Assembly (NCBI RefSeq): GCF_029541745.1
Contig: NZ_CP089746.1
Location: 5,465,559-5,529,558 of the forward strand
Origin: Streptomyces sp. LX-29
GTDB lineage: Bacteria; Actinomycetota; Actinomycetes; Streptomycetales; Streptomycetaceae
DNA: 64,000 bases
Direction of reading: 5' to 3'
Each line of letters begins with the position of its first letter. The first letter of the stretch is position 1. A program made the translations under genes and the position numbers. This document shows, piece after piece, positions 16,113 through 23,442 of the stretch. The notes below the pieces were generated by a model. That model searched no databases and was not told where the DNA came from. It saw only the letters and a list, made by a program, of their open reading frames with translations.

Positions 16113-16131
16113 AGTTGTACGGACGACTGAC
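16113..16131 (+). promoter_or_regulatory. Shared 19-bp motif, copy 1
   Basis: AGTTGTACGGACGACTGAC, 44 nt before the start of the SH3-like gene. It matches copy 3 (18752) at 18 of 19 bases and copy 2 (18677, reverse strand) at 17 of 19. Probable operator for the GntR/HutC repressor. Confidence 0.65.
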
Positions 16132-16175
16132 GACCAGTCGACCGTTGTCTAGATCTCTCACGCGAAAGGGACTGA

Positions 16176-16598
16176 ATGTATCTGGCAGGATTCCGAATCA
16201 AGGCCGGGCTGACCGTGGTGGCCATTGCTGTGCTGATGTCGTGGGGCAGCCCTTCGGATGCGGCGACGCGTCCCGGAGCCTCCGTGCATCCCGGCCCGGC
16301 CGGCGTTACGACGGTGGCCGACGCTGCTTCGTCGGTTCGGTCGGCGTCGACTCCTGCGGCGCACTCGACTTTGCGCCTGCGGACGGTGACGGTGGATGGC
16401 CTGCGGCTGCGCTCCAAGCCCAGTTACCGAGGGTATGTGAAAGGTCAGCTATACCGGGGTGATCGGGTGCATCTCCGCACCACCTATGACCCGTCGTACA
16501 TACGGGACTGGGTGGAGGTGGTGCTCTGGAAACCCAGCGCGGGCGGCCTGCCTCGCAAGACCAAAGGGTTCGTTCACAAGAGCTACCTGGCTAAGTAG
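16176..16598 (+). CDS. Secreted SH3-like domain protein
   Basis: A 140-aa protein with an N-terminal signal peptide (MYLAGFRIKAGLTVVAIAVL, cleavage probably after SDA, about residue 28) and a C-terminal bacterial SH3 fold (RTVTVDGLRLRSKPSY...GYVKGQLYRGDRV...WVEVVLW). Such domains often bind cell wall or other surface partners. GAAAGGG precedes the ATG. On a conjugative element it could act at the cell surface during transfer or as a host-modifying factor; this is inference. It is preceded by the shared regulatory motif at 16113. Confidence 0.82.
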   Translation: MYLAGFRIKAGLTVVAIAVLMSWGSPSDAATRPGASVHPGPAGVTTVADAASSVRSASTPAAHSTLRLRTVTVDGLRLRSKPSYRGYVKGQLYRGDRVHLRTTYDPSYIRDWVEVVLWKPSAGGLPRKTKGFVHKSYLAK

Positions 16599-16666
16599 CC
16601 CACAGGCGGGGTGTATGCCCCGTGGGCAAGGTCAACTGCGTGCAAATGGAGGCGCGGTGACATGGC

Positions 16667-16694
16667 GGTCCCTCTCCTTGGCTGGGGAGGGGCC
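16667..16694. terminator. Hairpin after SH3-like gene
   Basis: GGTCCCTCTCC and GGGGAGGGGCC arms around TTGGCT, 70 nt after the stop codon of the secreted protein. Confidence 0.6.
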
Positions 16695-16857
16695 GTCTCT
16701 GCTTGCCCGTTACGCACCGTTTGCATGGTTGCGCCACTGGCAAGTGCCTCAAGTGCCTTGAAAACGTGTGTCGTTCACTAGGTGTGCTGATCTGATCACG
16801 GTACTGTGTGCGATTCGGAGCAAGGTGTTCAAGAGTGCTCGATTGGGAGGTGGCCGG

Positions 16858-17139
16858 ATGTGCGAAAGGGAGGATGGGTCCGGAGAGGGCGCTGCATGGG
16901 TGCGGGGAGTGTCCTATGTGGAGAGCTGGGCTGTGGCGCGGGATGCGTGGGCGGAGCTGCGTGCAGCTCTGGATGAAGCGGGGGTCGAGTGCCCCATGGA
17001 GGCGACCCCGAGTACGGATGATCAGGGCCTGCCGGTGATCCGGTTCCGAGGGACCGTGGCGGCCTCTGAGGTGCTGGCCATGGCGGAGCGGCTGAGGCGC
17101 GGCGCGGGGATGTCGCCTGAGCCCTACGACCGGGTGTAG
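16858..17139 (+). CDS. Hypothetical element protein
   Basis: A 93-aa protein starting MCEREDGSGEGAAWVRGV, with GGGAGG 7 nt before the ATG at 16858; the frame is open further upstream but without a signal. The core VESWAVARDAWAELRAALDEAG looks helical, followed by a short beta-rich part (LPVIRFRGTVAASEVLAMAERL). No function recognised. The following 355 bp (17140-17494) contain no gene I can support. Confidence 0.65.
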   Translation: MCEREDGSGEGAAWVRGVSYVESWAVARDAWAELRAALDEAGVECPMEATPSTDDQGLPVIRFRGTVAASEVLAMAERLRRGAGMSPEPYDRV

Positions 17140-17494
17140 GGCCGCTGATCGCGGTGGTAGGTGCCGGGGTCACCGCGGTGGGTCAGCCGGACGGCGCGCC
17201 ACGATGGCGGTGCAAGCGCTTGGAGCGGTGCCGGGCTCAGCCACCTCGCGGCAGCTGCTGGCCCCCTGCCAACCGCGGTCGGCGGAGGGTCCGTTCACGC
17301 GGGCGCGGTCGCGACGGCGACGGTACGGTCGGCACTCCAGTGCGGCGGGCGGTCGGGCGGTCTTCACCAGCACACCGCCCCCCTCTCCCGCTGCTGGCCT
17401 CATGACGGCACAACATCGAAAGGGACGGTCGGGCGACGGCTGGCCATGTAAGCCGCCCAGGGATGCCGCCGATGGCGGCGGGAAGGGGACTTCG

Positions 17495-17680
17495 ATGCGG
17501 GGTAGGTCGCGTGTGCTGGGCACGTGGAAGACGACGGGAAGCGGCAGCAAAGTCCGTGCGCTAGAGGAGGCGGGGACGCTGTTGGTCACGTGCGACGGGT
17601 GTTGCGGCCGGTGGTTCGCGCGAACTGCGTCCGCTGCTAGGCGTGATGCGGCCGCGCATGCCGGATCGTGTGCCCGGTGA
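17495..17680 (+). CDS. Small C2HC zinc-finger protein
   Basis: A 61-aa basic protein starting MRGRSRVLGTWKTTG, with GGAAGGGG upstream. Cys33, Cys36, His55 and Cys59 form C-x2-C-x18-H-x3-C, a zinc-finger spacing also seen in the 37-aa protein at 21236. Nucleic acid binding is plausible. The longer frame from 17204 has shadow-like composition and was not used. Confidence 0.6.
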   Translation: MRGRSRVLGTWKTTGSGSKVRALEEAGTLLVTCDGCCGRWFARTASAARRDAAAHAGSCAR

Positions 17681-17799
17681 CGACCGGCTTGGCCTGGCCG
17701 GGGTCGTCGGTGCTCGCCTCGGTGCTGTCAAGGGGCGTGGTGAGAGTTGGGCGTCGGCGTCCCGGTCGGCGGGCCGAAGGCACAAGCCGACCGGGGGCG

Positions 17800-17828
17800 C
17801 CGGGCGCCCGGCGCGCCTCCGGCGCGCC
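17800..17828. terminator. Bidirectional hairpin before convergent GntR gene
   Basis: GGCGCGCC (17810-17817) is repeated in reverse at 17821-17828 around TCC; CCGGGCGCCCGG just before it is itself palindromic. It lies between the convergent genes at 17680 and 17849. Confidence 0.65.
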
Positions 17829-17848
17829 CTTGAGTAAGTAAAGAAGAT

Positions 17849-18631
17849 CTAGACCGCGGCGGCCTTGCCGGTCGGCACGGCCTTGCCGGGGGTGAGACGG
17901 AACCGCAGCTCGACGCCCGCTGCGCTGGCACGCAGCTCTTCGAGGATGAGCGGCTCGCCGCTGCTGGCGGCGGTCACCCGGTAGCTGATGAGCACCGGGG
18001 ATGCGTCTTCGATCAACAGCGCGGCCCGCTCATCTGGCATGGGCGGGCGGGCGGTGACGGTCTCGTGCCACGTCAACGAGTGCTTGGCGGCCAGCGCGGC
18101 ATAGATCGTCTCAATGGGCGCGTCCGGCTGTTCGCTCAGTGTGGGCGTTTCGGCTGCAACAGAGAACGGGATCATGAGCCGATGTGCGATCCGTGCGCCC
18201 GTGGCCGGGTCGATGAGAAGTCGGTCGACAGAGAACGCTTGTTCCCCTCCTTCCCCTCCCCTCTCCAAGAGGTCTCCTGGGGTTCCTGAGAGGTGGGTAC
18301 GGGTGACGGCGGGCGCCTCCCCCTCTATCAGGGGACAGTCGTCCACGATCTTCCTTCCGTGCCGGACCAACGACCGGGTGACCACTCCCCGCTCCTGGCG
18401 GGGTCGGACGAAGGAACCTCGTCCATGCTCCTTCTGGATCAATCCCATGGCCACAAGCTCGGTGAGGGCCTGCCGGACGGTCTGACGGGAGAGCCCATAC
18501 CGGGCGGAGAGGTCGGCCTCCGTGGGTAGCTGACTACCGGGCTCATAGGTGCCGGAAGCGATGTCCTCGGCCAGAAGATCGGCGAGTTGTAGGTACCGGG
18601 GTCGCTCGGCGCGAATCTCACGGGACGGCAT
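17849..18631 (-). CDS. GntR/HutC-type transcriptional repressor (KorSA-like)
   Basis: A 260-aa regulator with an N-terminal winged helix (PRYLQLADLLAEDIASGTY, then LPTEADLSARYGLSRQTVRQAL, residues 10-75) and a UTRA effector domain (about 95-245). In pSAM2-type elements the equivalent protein KorSA represses transfer and replication activation; that role is inferred here from family and position. It is divergent from the transfer/replication operon, and the 19-bp motif occurs in front of both genes (18677 and 18752), which suggests autoregulation and control of the operon. Confidence 0.88.
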   Translation of the reverse strand: MPSREIRAERPRYLQLADLLAEDIASGTYEPGSQLPTEADLSARYGLSRQTVRQALTELVAMGLIQKEHGRGSFVRPRQERGVVTRSLVRHGRKIVDDCPLIEGEAPAVTRTHLSGTPGDLLERGGEGGEQAFSVDRLLIDPATGARIAHRLMIPFSVAAETPTLSEQPDAPIETIYAALAAKHSLTWHETVTARPPMPDERAALLIEDASPVLISYRVTAASSGEPLILEELRASAAGVELRFRLTPGKAVPTGKAAAV

Positions 18632-18676
18632 CGGGTGATCATCTCCAAACGGACCGGTGTGGTCGGTCGTCTCGTC

Positions 18677-18695
18677 GTCGGTCGTCCGGACAACT
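18677..18695 (-). promoter_or_regulatory. Shared 19-bp motif, copy 2
   Basis: On the minus strand AGTTGTCCGGACGACCGAC, 46 nt upstream of the GntR/HutC start codon. It is oriented with that gene, as the other copies are with theirs. Confidence 0.65.
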
Positions 18696-18751
18696 CCGCG
18701 ACCAGGATAGTTATCCCTTGCGCGTCCGGGTCAACAGGGCGCATGATCTGT

Positions 18752-18770
18752 AGTTGTACGGATGACTGAC
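18752..18770 (+). promoter_or_regulatory. Shared 19-bp motif, copy 3
   Basis: AGTTGTACGGATGACTGAC, 70 nt upstream of the first gene of the transfer/replication operon (18841) and followed by TCCGGACA. It differs from copy 1 at one base. Confidence 0.65.
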
Positions 18771-18811
18771 ATCCGGACATTGGGCGACCCATGTCTTGCG
18801 GGTCAAAAGGC

Positions 18812-18844
18812 ATGAACGAAAAGAAAGGGGTGAAAGCGGCATGA
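18812..18844 (+). CDS. Possible 10-codon leader ORF
   Basis: Reads MNEKKGVKAA and stops with a TGA that overlaps the ATG of the next gene (ATGA). The purine-rich run AAAGAAAGGGG inside it would also serve as the ribosome binding site of 18841. It may be a coupling device or chance. Confidence 0.25.
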   Translation: MNEKKGVKAA

Positions 18845-19212
18845 AGCAGATTCCGGTAGATACGGCGCGTCTGGGTGCCCTGATGTGTGTGGTTCCGCCC
18901 GAACCGCGCACTGATCGCGACACCGGGCAGGTACGCACCGACCGTGACGGACGGACGCAGTACCTCGTAGGCGTGGCGGTCCGTCAGATGGACGCGCGCA
19001 CGACTGACGTGATCGAAGTCGTCGTGCCGGGGGAGCCGATGGGCATCACCGAGGGCGTTCGTCTGCGCATTGACGGCCTGGTGGCCACTCAATGGGAGAT
19101 CGAGGGGCGGAAGGGGGTGAGCTGGCGGGCAACTGCGGTGATCCCGGCAGATGCTGGTCCGGCTGCGCCTGCCGGTGGTGCCGGCCGCGGTAAGGCGTCG
19201 GGGGGTGAGTGA
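18841..19212 (+). CDS. Conserved-type element protein, first gene of transfer operon
   Basis: A 123-aa protein starting MKQIPVDTARLGALMCVV, then a compact beta-rich region (YLVGVAVRQMDARTTDVIEVVVPGEP is divided between residues 41 and 66) and a Gly/Ala tail. Proteins of this kind are found just before the FtsK-like gene in Streptomyces integrative elements; the role is unknown to me. Start at ATG 18841 is supported by AAAGGGG upstream; an in-frame start at 18796 is possible but has no signal. Confidence 0.7.
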   Translation: MKQIPVDTARLGALMCVVPPEPRTDRDTGQVRTDRDGRTQYLVGVAVRQMDARTTDVIEVVVPGEPMGITEGVRLRIDGLVATQWEIEGRKGVSWRATAVIPADAGPAAPAGGAGRGKASGGE

Positions 19213-19215
19213 GCC

Positions 19216-19446
19216 GTGACGGTAGCGGAGTTTGGCCAGATGCCGCCGGAGCCCCTCGGCTGGGAGGCGCTGCGTGCTCAGGTCATCCAACTGGCCAAGG
19301 ATGTGGCGGATGCCGACCTTGACGGCATGAGCATGGCGGAGCGGGAGCGCATCGCCCGTGTCGCTATGGCTACGGCGCACCTGGCGCAGCGCCTCATGGC
19401 GCGTACCGCTCAGCCAGGGGGTGAGTGGTGGACGACGCTTCGGTAA
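19216..19446 (+). CDS. Small helical element protein
   Basis: A 76-aa product from GTG 19216, starting VTVAEFGQMPPEPLGWEALR and then helical (AQVIQLAKDVADADLDGMSM and following). It starts 3 nt after the previous stop and overlaps the next gene by 22 nt, so it is part of the transfer operon. Function unknown. Confidence 0.65.
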   Translation: MTVAEFGQMPPEPLGWEALRAQVIQLAKDVADADLDGMSMAERERIARVAMATAHLAQRLMARTAQPGGEWWTTLR

Positions 19447-19673
19447 GTGGGCGGACGCCGGGCCACGACGCGGTGCTCGCCGGTCAGCTCATGCGAGACC
19501 TCAAGATCCTGGTGGGGTGCGAAGCGCTCCTTACCGGGCTGCTTGGCGGCGCGATGGTTGATCCACTACTGACCCTGACGGCCCGTCATGCGCAGTCTGC
19601 GGCGGCCGCTGCTAGCGCCCTGCTGGACATGCGCCAGCGGGCCGGCGGGGGCGGGTTTGGGGGTGGTCAGTGA
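19425..19673 (+). CDS. Small Ala/Leu-rich element protein
   Basis: An 82-aa product from GTG 19425 (a second GTG at 19428 is equally likely) with GGGGG just upstream. Helices include LAGQLMRDLKILVGCEALLTGLLGGAM. The Gly-rich tail overlaps the start of the FtsK-like gene. Possibly a membrane-associated partner in transfer, by position only. Confidence 0.62.
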   Translation: MVDDASVSGRTPGHDAVLAGQLMRDLKILVGCEALLTGLLGGAMVDPLLTLTARHAQSAAAAASALLDMRQRAGGGGFGGGQ

Positions 19674-21001
19674 TGCTAGCCAGTCTGGTGGTCTGGCTGG
19701 TGACTGCGGTCCTGTGCGTGGGGCTGCTGAAGCAGCGCCTGTGGGAGCACAAGCGGCCGACGCTGCCGGAGCTGCTCCGACAGACCCCATGGCGGTGGTA
19801 CCTGATCGGGTACCCGACCGTGGTAGTCAGAATGCGGTGGACCTGGCGCCGCCTGTGTCGCGTTGCTGACCTGTCCATCACTCCTCAGCCTCGACATGCC
19901 GTCCTCGGCCGCAGCCTGGTCGTGAGCGGTAGGCCCATGCGGCAGATCCCGCCCCGGCTCGGCCTCCCTCGCGTGACGCGCCTAGGGCTGACGGTGCGGG
20001 TGCAGCTCCATCCTGGGCAGACACCCCGTGCCCTGATCACGGCGGCTGACGCGTTCGCACACGCGTGGCGGGTTCACTCGGTGCGGGTTGCCCCCGCCCG
20101 CCGGGGCGAGGTGCTCATCACGGTGATCGCGCACGACCCGCTGACCGGGGTGGGCGCGGTCCCGCCTCGTCCGTCGGGGGAGGTGCTGTTGTCCGCGACA
20201 GTCGGCATGGCTGAGACCGGCCAACCCTGGGTGATCAATCTCCGTAGGGTGCCGCACTGGCTGATCGTGGGGGCGACTCGATCAGGTAAGTCCACGCTCC
20301 TCGCCGCACTCATCACGGAGCTTGCTCCTCAGCCGGTGGCCCTGGTCGGCATCGACTGCAAGGGCGGTGTAGAGCTGACCCCGTTCATGCGGCGGCTGTC
20401 CGCGCTGGCCTGCACCCGACATGAGGCGCTCGCTCTGCTCGGAGACCTGATCACTGAGGCAGAAGAGCGCATGGCCCAGTGCCGGGAAGCTGGCGTCCGC
20501 AGTATCTGGGAGCTCCCGGAGGACGTGCGCCCGGCACCCATCGTCGCCATCGTGGATGAGGTCGCCGAGCTGTACCTAGTCGACGGGTCGCGCGCTGCCC
20601 GCACCGAGGCGGAAGAGTGCTCGACCGCACTCCTTCGCGTCGCCCAGCTCGGCGCCGCCCTGGGTATCCACCTGGTGGCGGCGGCGCAGCGCCTCGGGTC
20701 GGAGCTCGGGCGAGGTGTCACCGCGCTGCGCGCGCAGCTCGGTGGACGGGTCTGCCACGCCGTGCACGATGCGGCTACCGCAGAAATGGCCCTGGGTGAT
20801 CTCGCGGCCGATGCGGTGGAAGTGGCGTTGTCGATCACGGAGGAAGAGCCCGGGGTTGCAGTGACCACGGTGGGCGGTCGCTGGCTGCGCGTCCGCTCGG
20901 CACTCATCACCACACAGGACGCCCGCCGCGCGGCCGCCGAATACGCCGGTGCTGCACGCCCGCTCAGCAGCGCGCGACTGCATGACAAGGAGCGGCCATG
21001 A
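19670..21001 (+). CDS. FtsK/SpoIIIE-type DNA translocase for conjugative transfer (TraSA/TraB-like)
   Basis: Single-protein motor that moves double-stranded DNA between mycelia in actinomycete conjugation. The 443-aa protein has an N-terminal membrane helix (LASLVVWLVTAVLCVGLL), a linker domain, then a P-loop GATRSGKST near residue 201 and the Walker B segment VAIVDEVAELY near residue 292. The start is GTG 19670 or ATG 19673; the first overlaps the previous stop. Length and order (before a small membrane gene and rep) fit AICE transfer modules. Confidence 0.92.
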   Translation: MMLASLVVWLVTAVLCVGLLKQRLWEHKRPTLPELLRQTPWRWYLIGYPTVVVRMRWTWRRLCRVADLSITPQPRHAVLGRSLVVSGRPMRQIPPRLGLPRVTRLGLTVRVQLHPGQTPRALITAADAFAHAWRVHSVRVAPARRGEVLITVIAHDPLTGVGAVPPRPSGEVLLSATVGMAETGQPWVINLRRVPHWLIVGATRSGKSTLLAALITELAPQPVALVGIDCKGGVELTPFMRRLSALACTRHEALALLGDLITEAEERMAQCREAGVRSIWELPEDVRPAPIVAIVDEVAELYLVDGSRAARTEAEECSTALLRVAQLGAALGIHLVAAAQRLGSELGRGVTALRAQLGGRVCHAVHDAATAEMALGDLAADAVEVALSITEEEPGVAVTTVGGRWLRVRSALITTQDARRAAAEYAGAARPLSSARLHDKERP

Positions 21002-21222
21002 TCGTAGCCGCAGAAATCCTGATGTCGGAAAACGAAGCATTCCCGCTCATGGTCGTCATGGCCGTGGTATGCGTCCTCCTCGTCCGGAGCCGTGAGCTCA
21101 CATGGTGGATGGGGGCGGCGTTCTTCCTCTGGGGCTTCACCGCAGCATCCACAGGACCCGCTGAAGTCATTACCGACTTCATCGAGTGGGGAAAGAATTT
21201 GATCCTGGGGTCGAATTCCTAG
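20998..21222 (+). CDS. Small membrane protein, possible spread (Spd) protein
   Basis: A 74-aa product with a start overlapping the translocase stop (ATGA). Two hydrophobic segments, FPLMVVMAVVCVLLV and WWMGAAFFLWGFTAA, suggest a hairpin in the membrane. In Streptomyces plasmids small membrane Spd proteins downstream of tra help intramycelial spread; that role is inferred from position. Confidence 0.72.
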   Translation: MIVAAEILMSENEAFPLMVVMAVVCVLLVRSRELTWWMGAAFFLWGFTAASTGPAEVITDFIEWGKNLILGSNS

Positions 21223-21235
21223 TAGAGGGGGGAGC

Positions 21236-21349
21236 ATGCCACACCGGTACGTGCGATGCCCATACTGCCTCCGGGTCCGTGAGCGGACCATCGGCGGCCA
21301 CCTGCGGCGCTGCCGGTGCTGCCGCACAAGGCGACTGCGGCGACGCTGA
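21236..21349 (+). CDS. 37-aa Arg-rich C2HC zinc-finger peptide
   Basis: Reads MPHRYVRCPYCLRVRERTIG and continues with HLRRCRCCRTRRLRRR. Cys8, Cys11, His22 and Cys26 give C-x2-C-x10-H-x3-C. GGGGGGAG lies 4 nt before the ATG. It sits between the membrane gene and rep in the operon. Strong positive charge and a zinc finger suggest nucleic acid binding. It is too short for routine gene calls. Confidence 0.65.
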   Translation: MPHRYVRCPYCLRVRERTIGGHLRRCRCCRTRRLRRR

Positions 21350-21399
21350 AACAGCACACCCCCAAATTCGCCACTCGTGGCGACGAAACGGAGAACGAC

Positions 21400-21471
21400 A
21401 TGGAAAACGCACCATCATATCCGGCTTGGGCGGCTCGCGCCGCCCGTCACGAAAGGGCACCACCCAATTGA
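21400..21471 (+). CDS. 23-codon leader ORF coupled to rep
   Basis: Reads MENAPSYPAWAARAARHERA followed by PPN, with CGGAG before its ATG. Its TGA overlaps the TTG start of rep (TTGA at 21468-21471), so rep would be translated by ribosomes finishing this peptide. This matches the way many rolling-circle plasmids limit initiator synthesis. Confidence 0.5.
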   Translation: MENAPSYPAWAARAARHERAPPN

Positions 21472-22889
21472 GCTCAAATTCGGACTCCGAGGCGCGGCGC
21501 TCTGCTCTCCAAAAAGCAGAGCGCCTGCGCCACCTTTCTGAAACGGAACGTGACCTCATCCGGCTCGCCAATGAGCCGAAATTCCGGCGCTGGCTGGAAC
21601 AGATACAGGCTACCGGTGGCTGCGCTCACCCCATCTATTTGGCGGGCCACACCACCACCCTGGACGCCGATACCGGCGCCGTGCTCCGCCACTACTCGAC
21701 GCTGGATGAGCCTGGTAGGCGCCTGGCCCTACGGTGCCGAAATCGCCGCAACAGCGTCTGCGAGCCGTGCTCGCGGATCCACAGCGGCGACACCTTCCAC
21801 CTGGTCCGCGCGGGCCTCATGGGCGGCAAGGGCACTCCAGCCGGCGTCGCCAGCCATCCACGCCTGTTCGTCACCCTGACCGCGCCCGGCTTCGGCGCCG
21901 TGCACCGCGGTAGCCGGACCGGCGTCGACCTGTGCCGGCCGCGCCGAAGCGCCCCGACGTGCACACACGGACGCCCGGCAAGCTGCGGCAAAGTCCACGC
22001 CCCCACAGACAGCATTGTCGGCCAGCCACTTTGCGCTCACTGCTACGACTACACAAGCCACGTGTTATGGCATGCAAAAGTCGGCGAGCTTTGGAACCGC
22101 AGTTGCCGCACCATCGGTCGACGTTTGGCTGCCGCTGCGGGGATACCGCAACGGGGTCTCCCTCGCCATCTGCGGCTGTCATTCGCGAAAGTCGCCGAAT
22201 TCCAGAAGCGCGGAGCAATTCACCTCCACGCCGTGATTCGCATCGACGGACCAGAAGGCCCGGATTCGCCACCCCCCTCGTGGGCGACGAAATCACTCCT
22301 GACAACCGCGGTTCATTCGGCCCTGGAGTCAGTAGAGGTCACCACGCCGTACGCCCCTCGGCTCGGCCAGTACACCTGCCGGTGGGGATCAGAGATCGAC
22401 GTACACCCCATCGGACCCCATTCGCGGGCCACGGTCGTATCGGATGAGGCGGTCGCCGCGTATGTCGCAAAGTATGTTTCGAAAAGCGTCGGCGACGTGG
22501 GTGGAGTCGACTACCGAATCACCTCCGCGCGGGAAATTCCTGCCCTGCCTGTAAACGCACACATTCGCGCGCTAATAGGGACCTGTTGGCGCCTCGGTGG
22601 AATTCCCGAACTGGAATCGCTGCGGCTCCGCCTGTGGGCGCACTCCCTGGGATTTCGGGGGCATGTACTCACCAAATCTAGGAAGTACTCCACGACCTAT
22701 GCGGCCCTGCACGCGGCACGAACCGCGTACAGGGCGAGAAATGCCGACGGGCATAACTTGCCGGCGACAGTCATAGACTCGGCCTGGCGATACGTTGGGT
22801 CCGGGCACACTCCGGCTGAAGCGGAAATAGCCGCTGGGATAGCGGCTGCCGCTGCCCGTGAGCGCGAAATAGCAATGGAAGAGTCATGA
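21468..22889 (+). CDS. RepSA-like replication initiator
   Basis: Initiates rolling-circle-type replication of the excised element. With a TTG start at 21468 the product is 473 aa, close to pSAM2 RepSA in size. It has Cys-rich zinc-binding segments (CRNRRNSVCEPCS; CGK...CAHCYDY), an HLH metal motif in GAIHLHAVIRI, and YVAKYVSKS with candidate catalytic Tyr. The frame is open up to 21186 but that part overlaps two other small genes, so it was not used. Base composition is lower in GC than the core. Confidence 0.85.
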   Translation: MSSNSDSEARRSALQKAERLRHLSETERDLIRLANEPKFRRWLEQIQATGGCAHPIYLAGHTTTLDADTGAVLRHYSTLDEPGRRLALRCRNRRNSVCEPCSRIHSGDTFHLVRAGLMGGKGTPAGVASHPRLFVTLTAPGFGAVHRGSRTGVDLCRPRRSAPTCTHGRPASCGKVHAPTDSIVGQPLCAHCYDYTSHVLWHAKVGELWNRSCRTIGRRLAAAAGIPQRGLPRHLRLSFAKVAEFQKRGAIHLHAVIRIDGPEGPDSPPPSWATKSLLTTAVHSALESVEVTTPYAPRLGQYTCRWGSEIDVHPIGPHSRATVVSDEAVAAYVAKYVSKSVGDVGGVDYRITSAREIPALPVNAHIRALIGTCWRLGGIPELESLRLRLWAHSLGFRGHVLTKSRKYSTTYAALHAARTAYRARNADGHNLPATVIDSAWRYVGSGHTPAEAEIAAGIAAAAAREREIAMEES

Positions 22890-23032
22890 TCGGGCGGGAC
22901 GTCGACGGAGAGGAGAAGACGCCAAGCCGTAGCGAGTCGGAGAGTCGTCAGGGAAGGGTGCGTGTGACGAGTGAAATCGTCATCGTGGATGATGACGGCA
23001 CCGAAGAACCGTATGACCCGAGCAAGCTCTAG
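22886..23032 (+). CDS. 48-aa acidic protein after rep; candidate excision factor
   Basis: Reads MIGRDVDGEEKTPSRSESES and ends IVIVDDDGTEEPYDPSKL. Its ATG overlaps the rep stop (ATGA). In pSAM2 the gene in this position is xis; serine recombinases use unrelated, very diverse directionality factors, so a role in excision is a guess from position only. A GTG at 22964 would give a shorter product. Confidence 0.5.
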   Translation: MIGRDVDGEEKTPSRSESESRQGRVRVTSEIVIVDDDGTEEPYDPSKL

Positions 23033-23041
23033 GCTCCTGCG

Positions 23042-23302
23042 TCACTCTTCGATCTGACGGCCAACCACGGCGTGCCCGTCGCGTACGAGAAGGATGAGCG
23101 GGCGGGGTACCTCGTGCTCTTCAAGCCCCCCTTCCGGCACCCTGGGGCCCCCTGGATACTCACGCGTGCTGCCCGCATCGGGGTAGTCCCATACCCACTT
23201 CGGGTGGTCGGAACGAATGCGGAGATTTCCCTCAGCGTCAAGGACGACATCCCCGGGCCGCCACGTGTCATCCATGGATGTGATCTTGTACGTGGGTGTC
23301 AT
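23042..23302 (-). CDS. Hypothetical protein next to recombinase
   Basis: An 86-aa product starting MTPTYKITSMDDTWRPGDVV, acidic, with WDYPDAGSTREYPGGPRVPE in the middle. GGAGG lies only 1 nt before this ATG, which is tight; ATG 23359 (MSGLAPN) is an alternative. It is read in the same direction as the recombinase gene and converges with the 48-aa gene with 9 bp between stops. No function recognised. Confidence 0.5.
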   Translation of the reverse strand: MTPTYKITSMDDTWRPGDVVLDAEGNLRIRSDHPKWVWDYPDAGSTREYPGGPRVPEGGLEEHEVPRPLILLVRDGHAVVGRQIEE

Positions 23303-23396
23303 GCCTCCATGATGACGGGGCCCACTGACAGTGCTGACGTTAGGCGCAAGGCCGCTCATTGCTGCGGGGGCGTCCACCAGCCCTCGAAGCGGCGGC

Positions 23397-23431
23397 CTCC
23401 TGGTGGCGCTGCCGGCTCGCGCCACCAGGAG
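23397..23431. terminator. Hairpin after recombinase gene
   Basis: Perfect 12-base arms CTCCTGGTGGCG (23397-23408) and CGCCACCAGGAG (23420-23431), 12 nt beyond the recombinase stop on the minus strand. Confidence 0.75.
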
Positions 23432-23442
23432 AGGGCGTGTGA

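Noticed and set aside
17140..17494. Open frames on both strands upstream of the 61-aa zinc-finger gene
   Set aside because: Composition is Arg/Pro/Ser-rich as expected for GC-rich shadows, with no ribosome binding sites or recognisable motifs.
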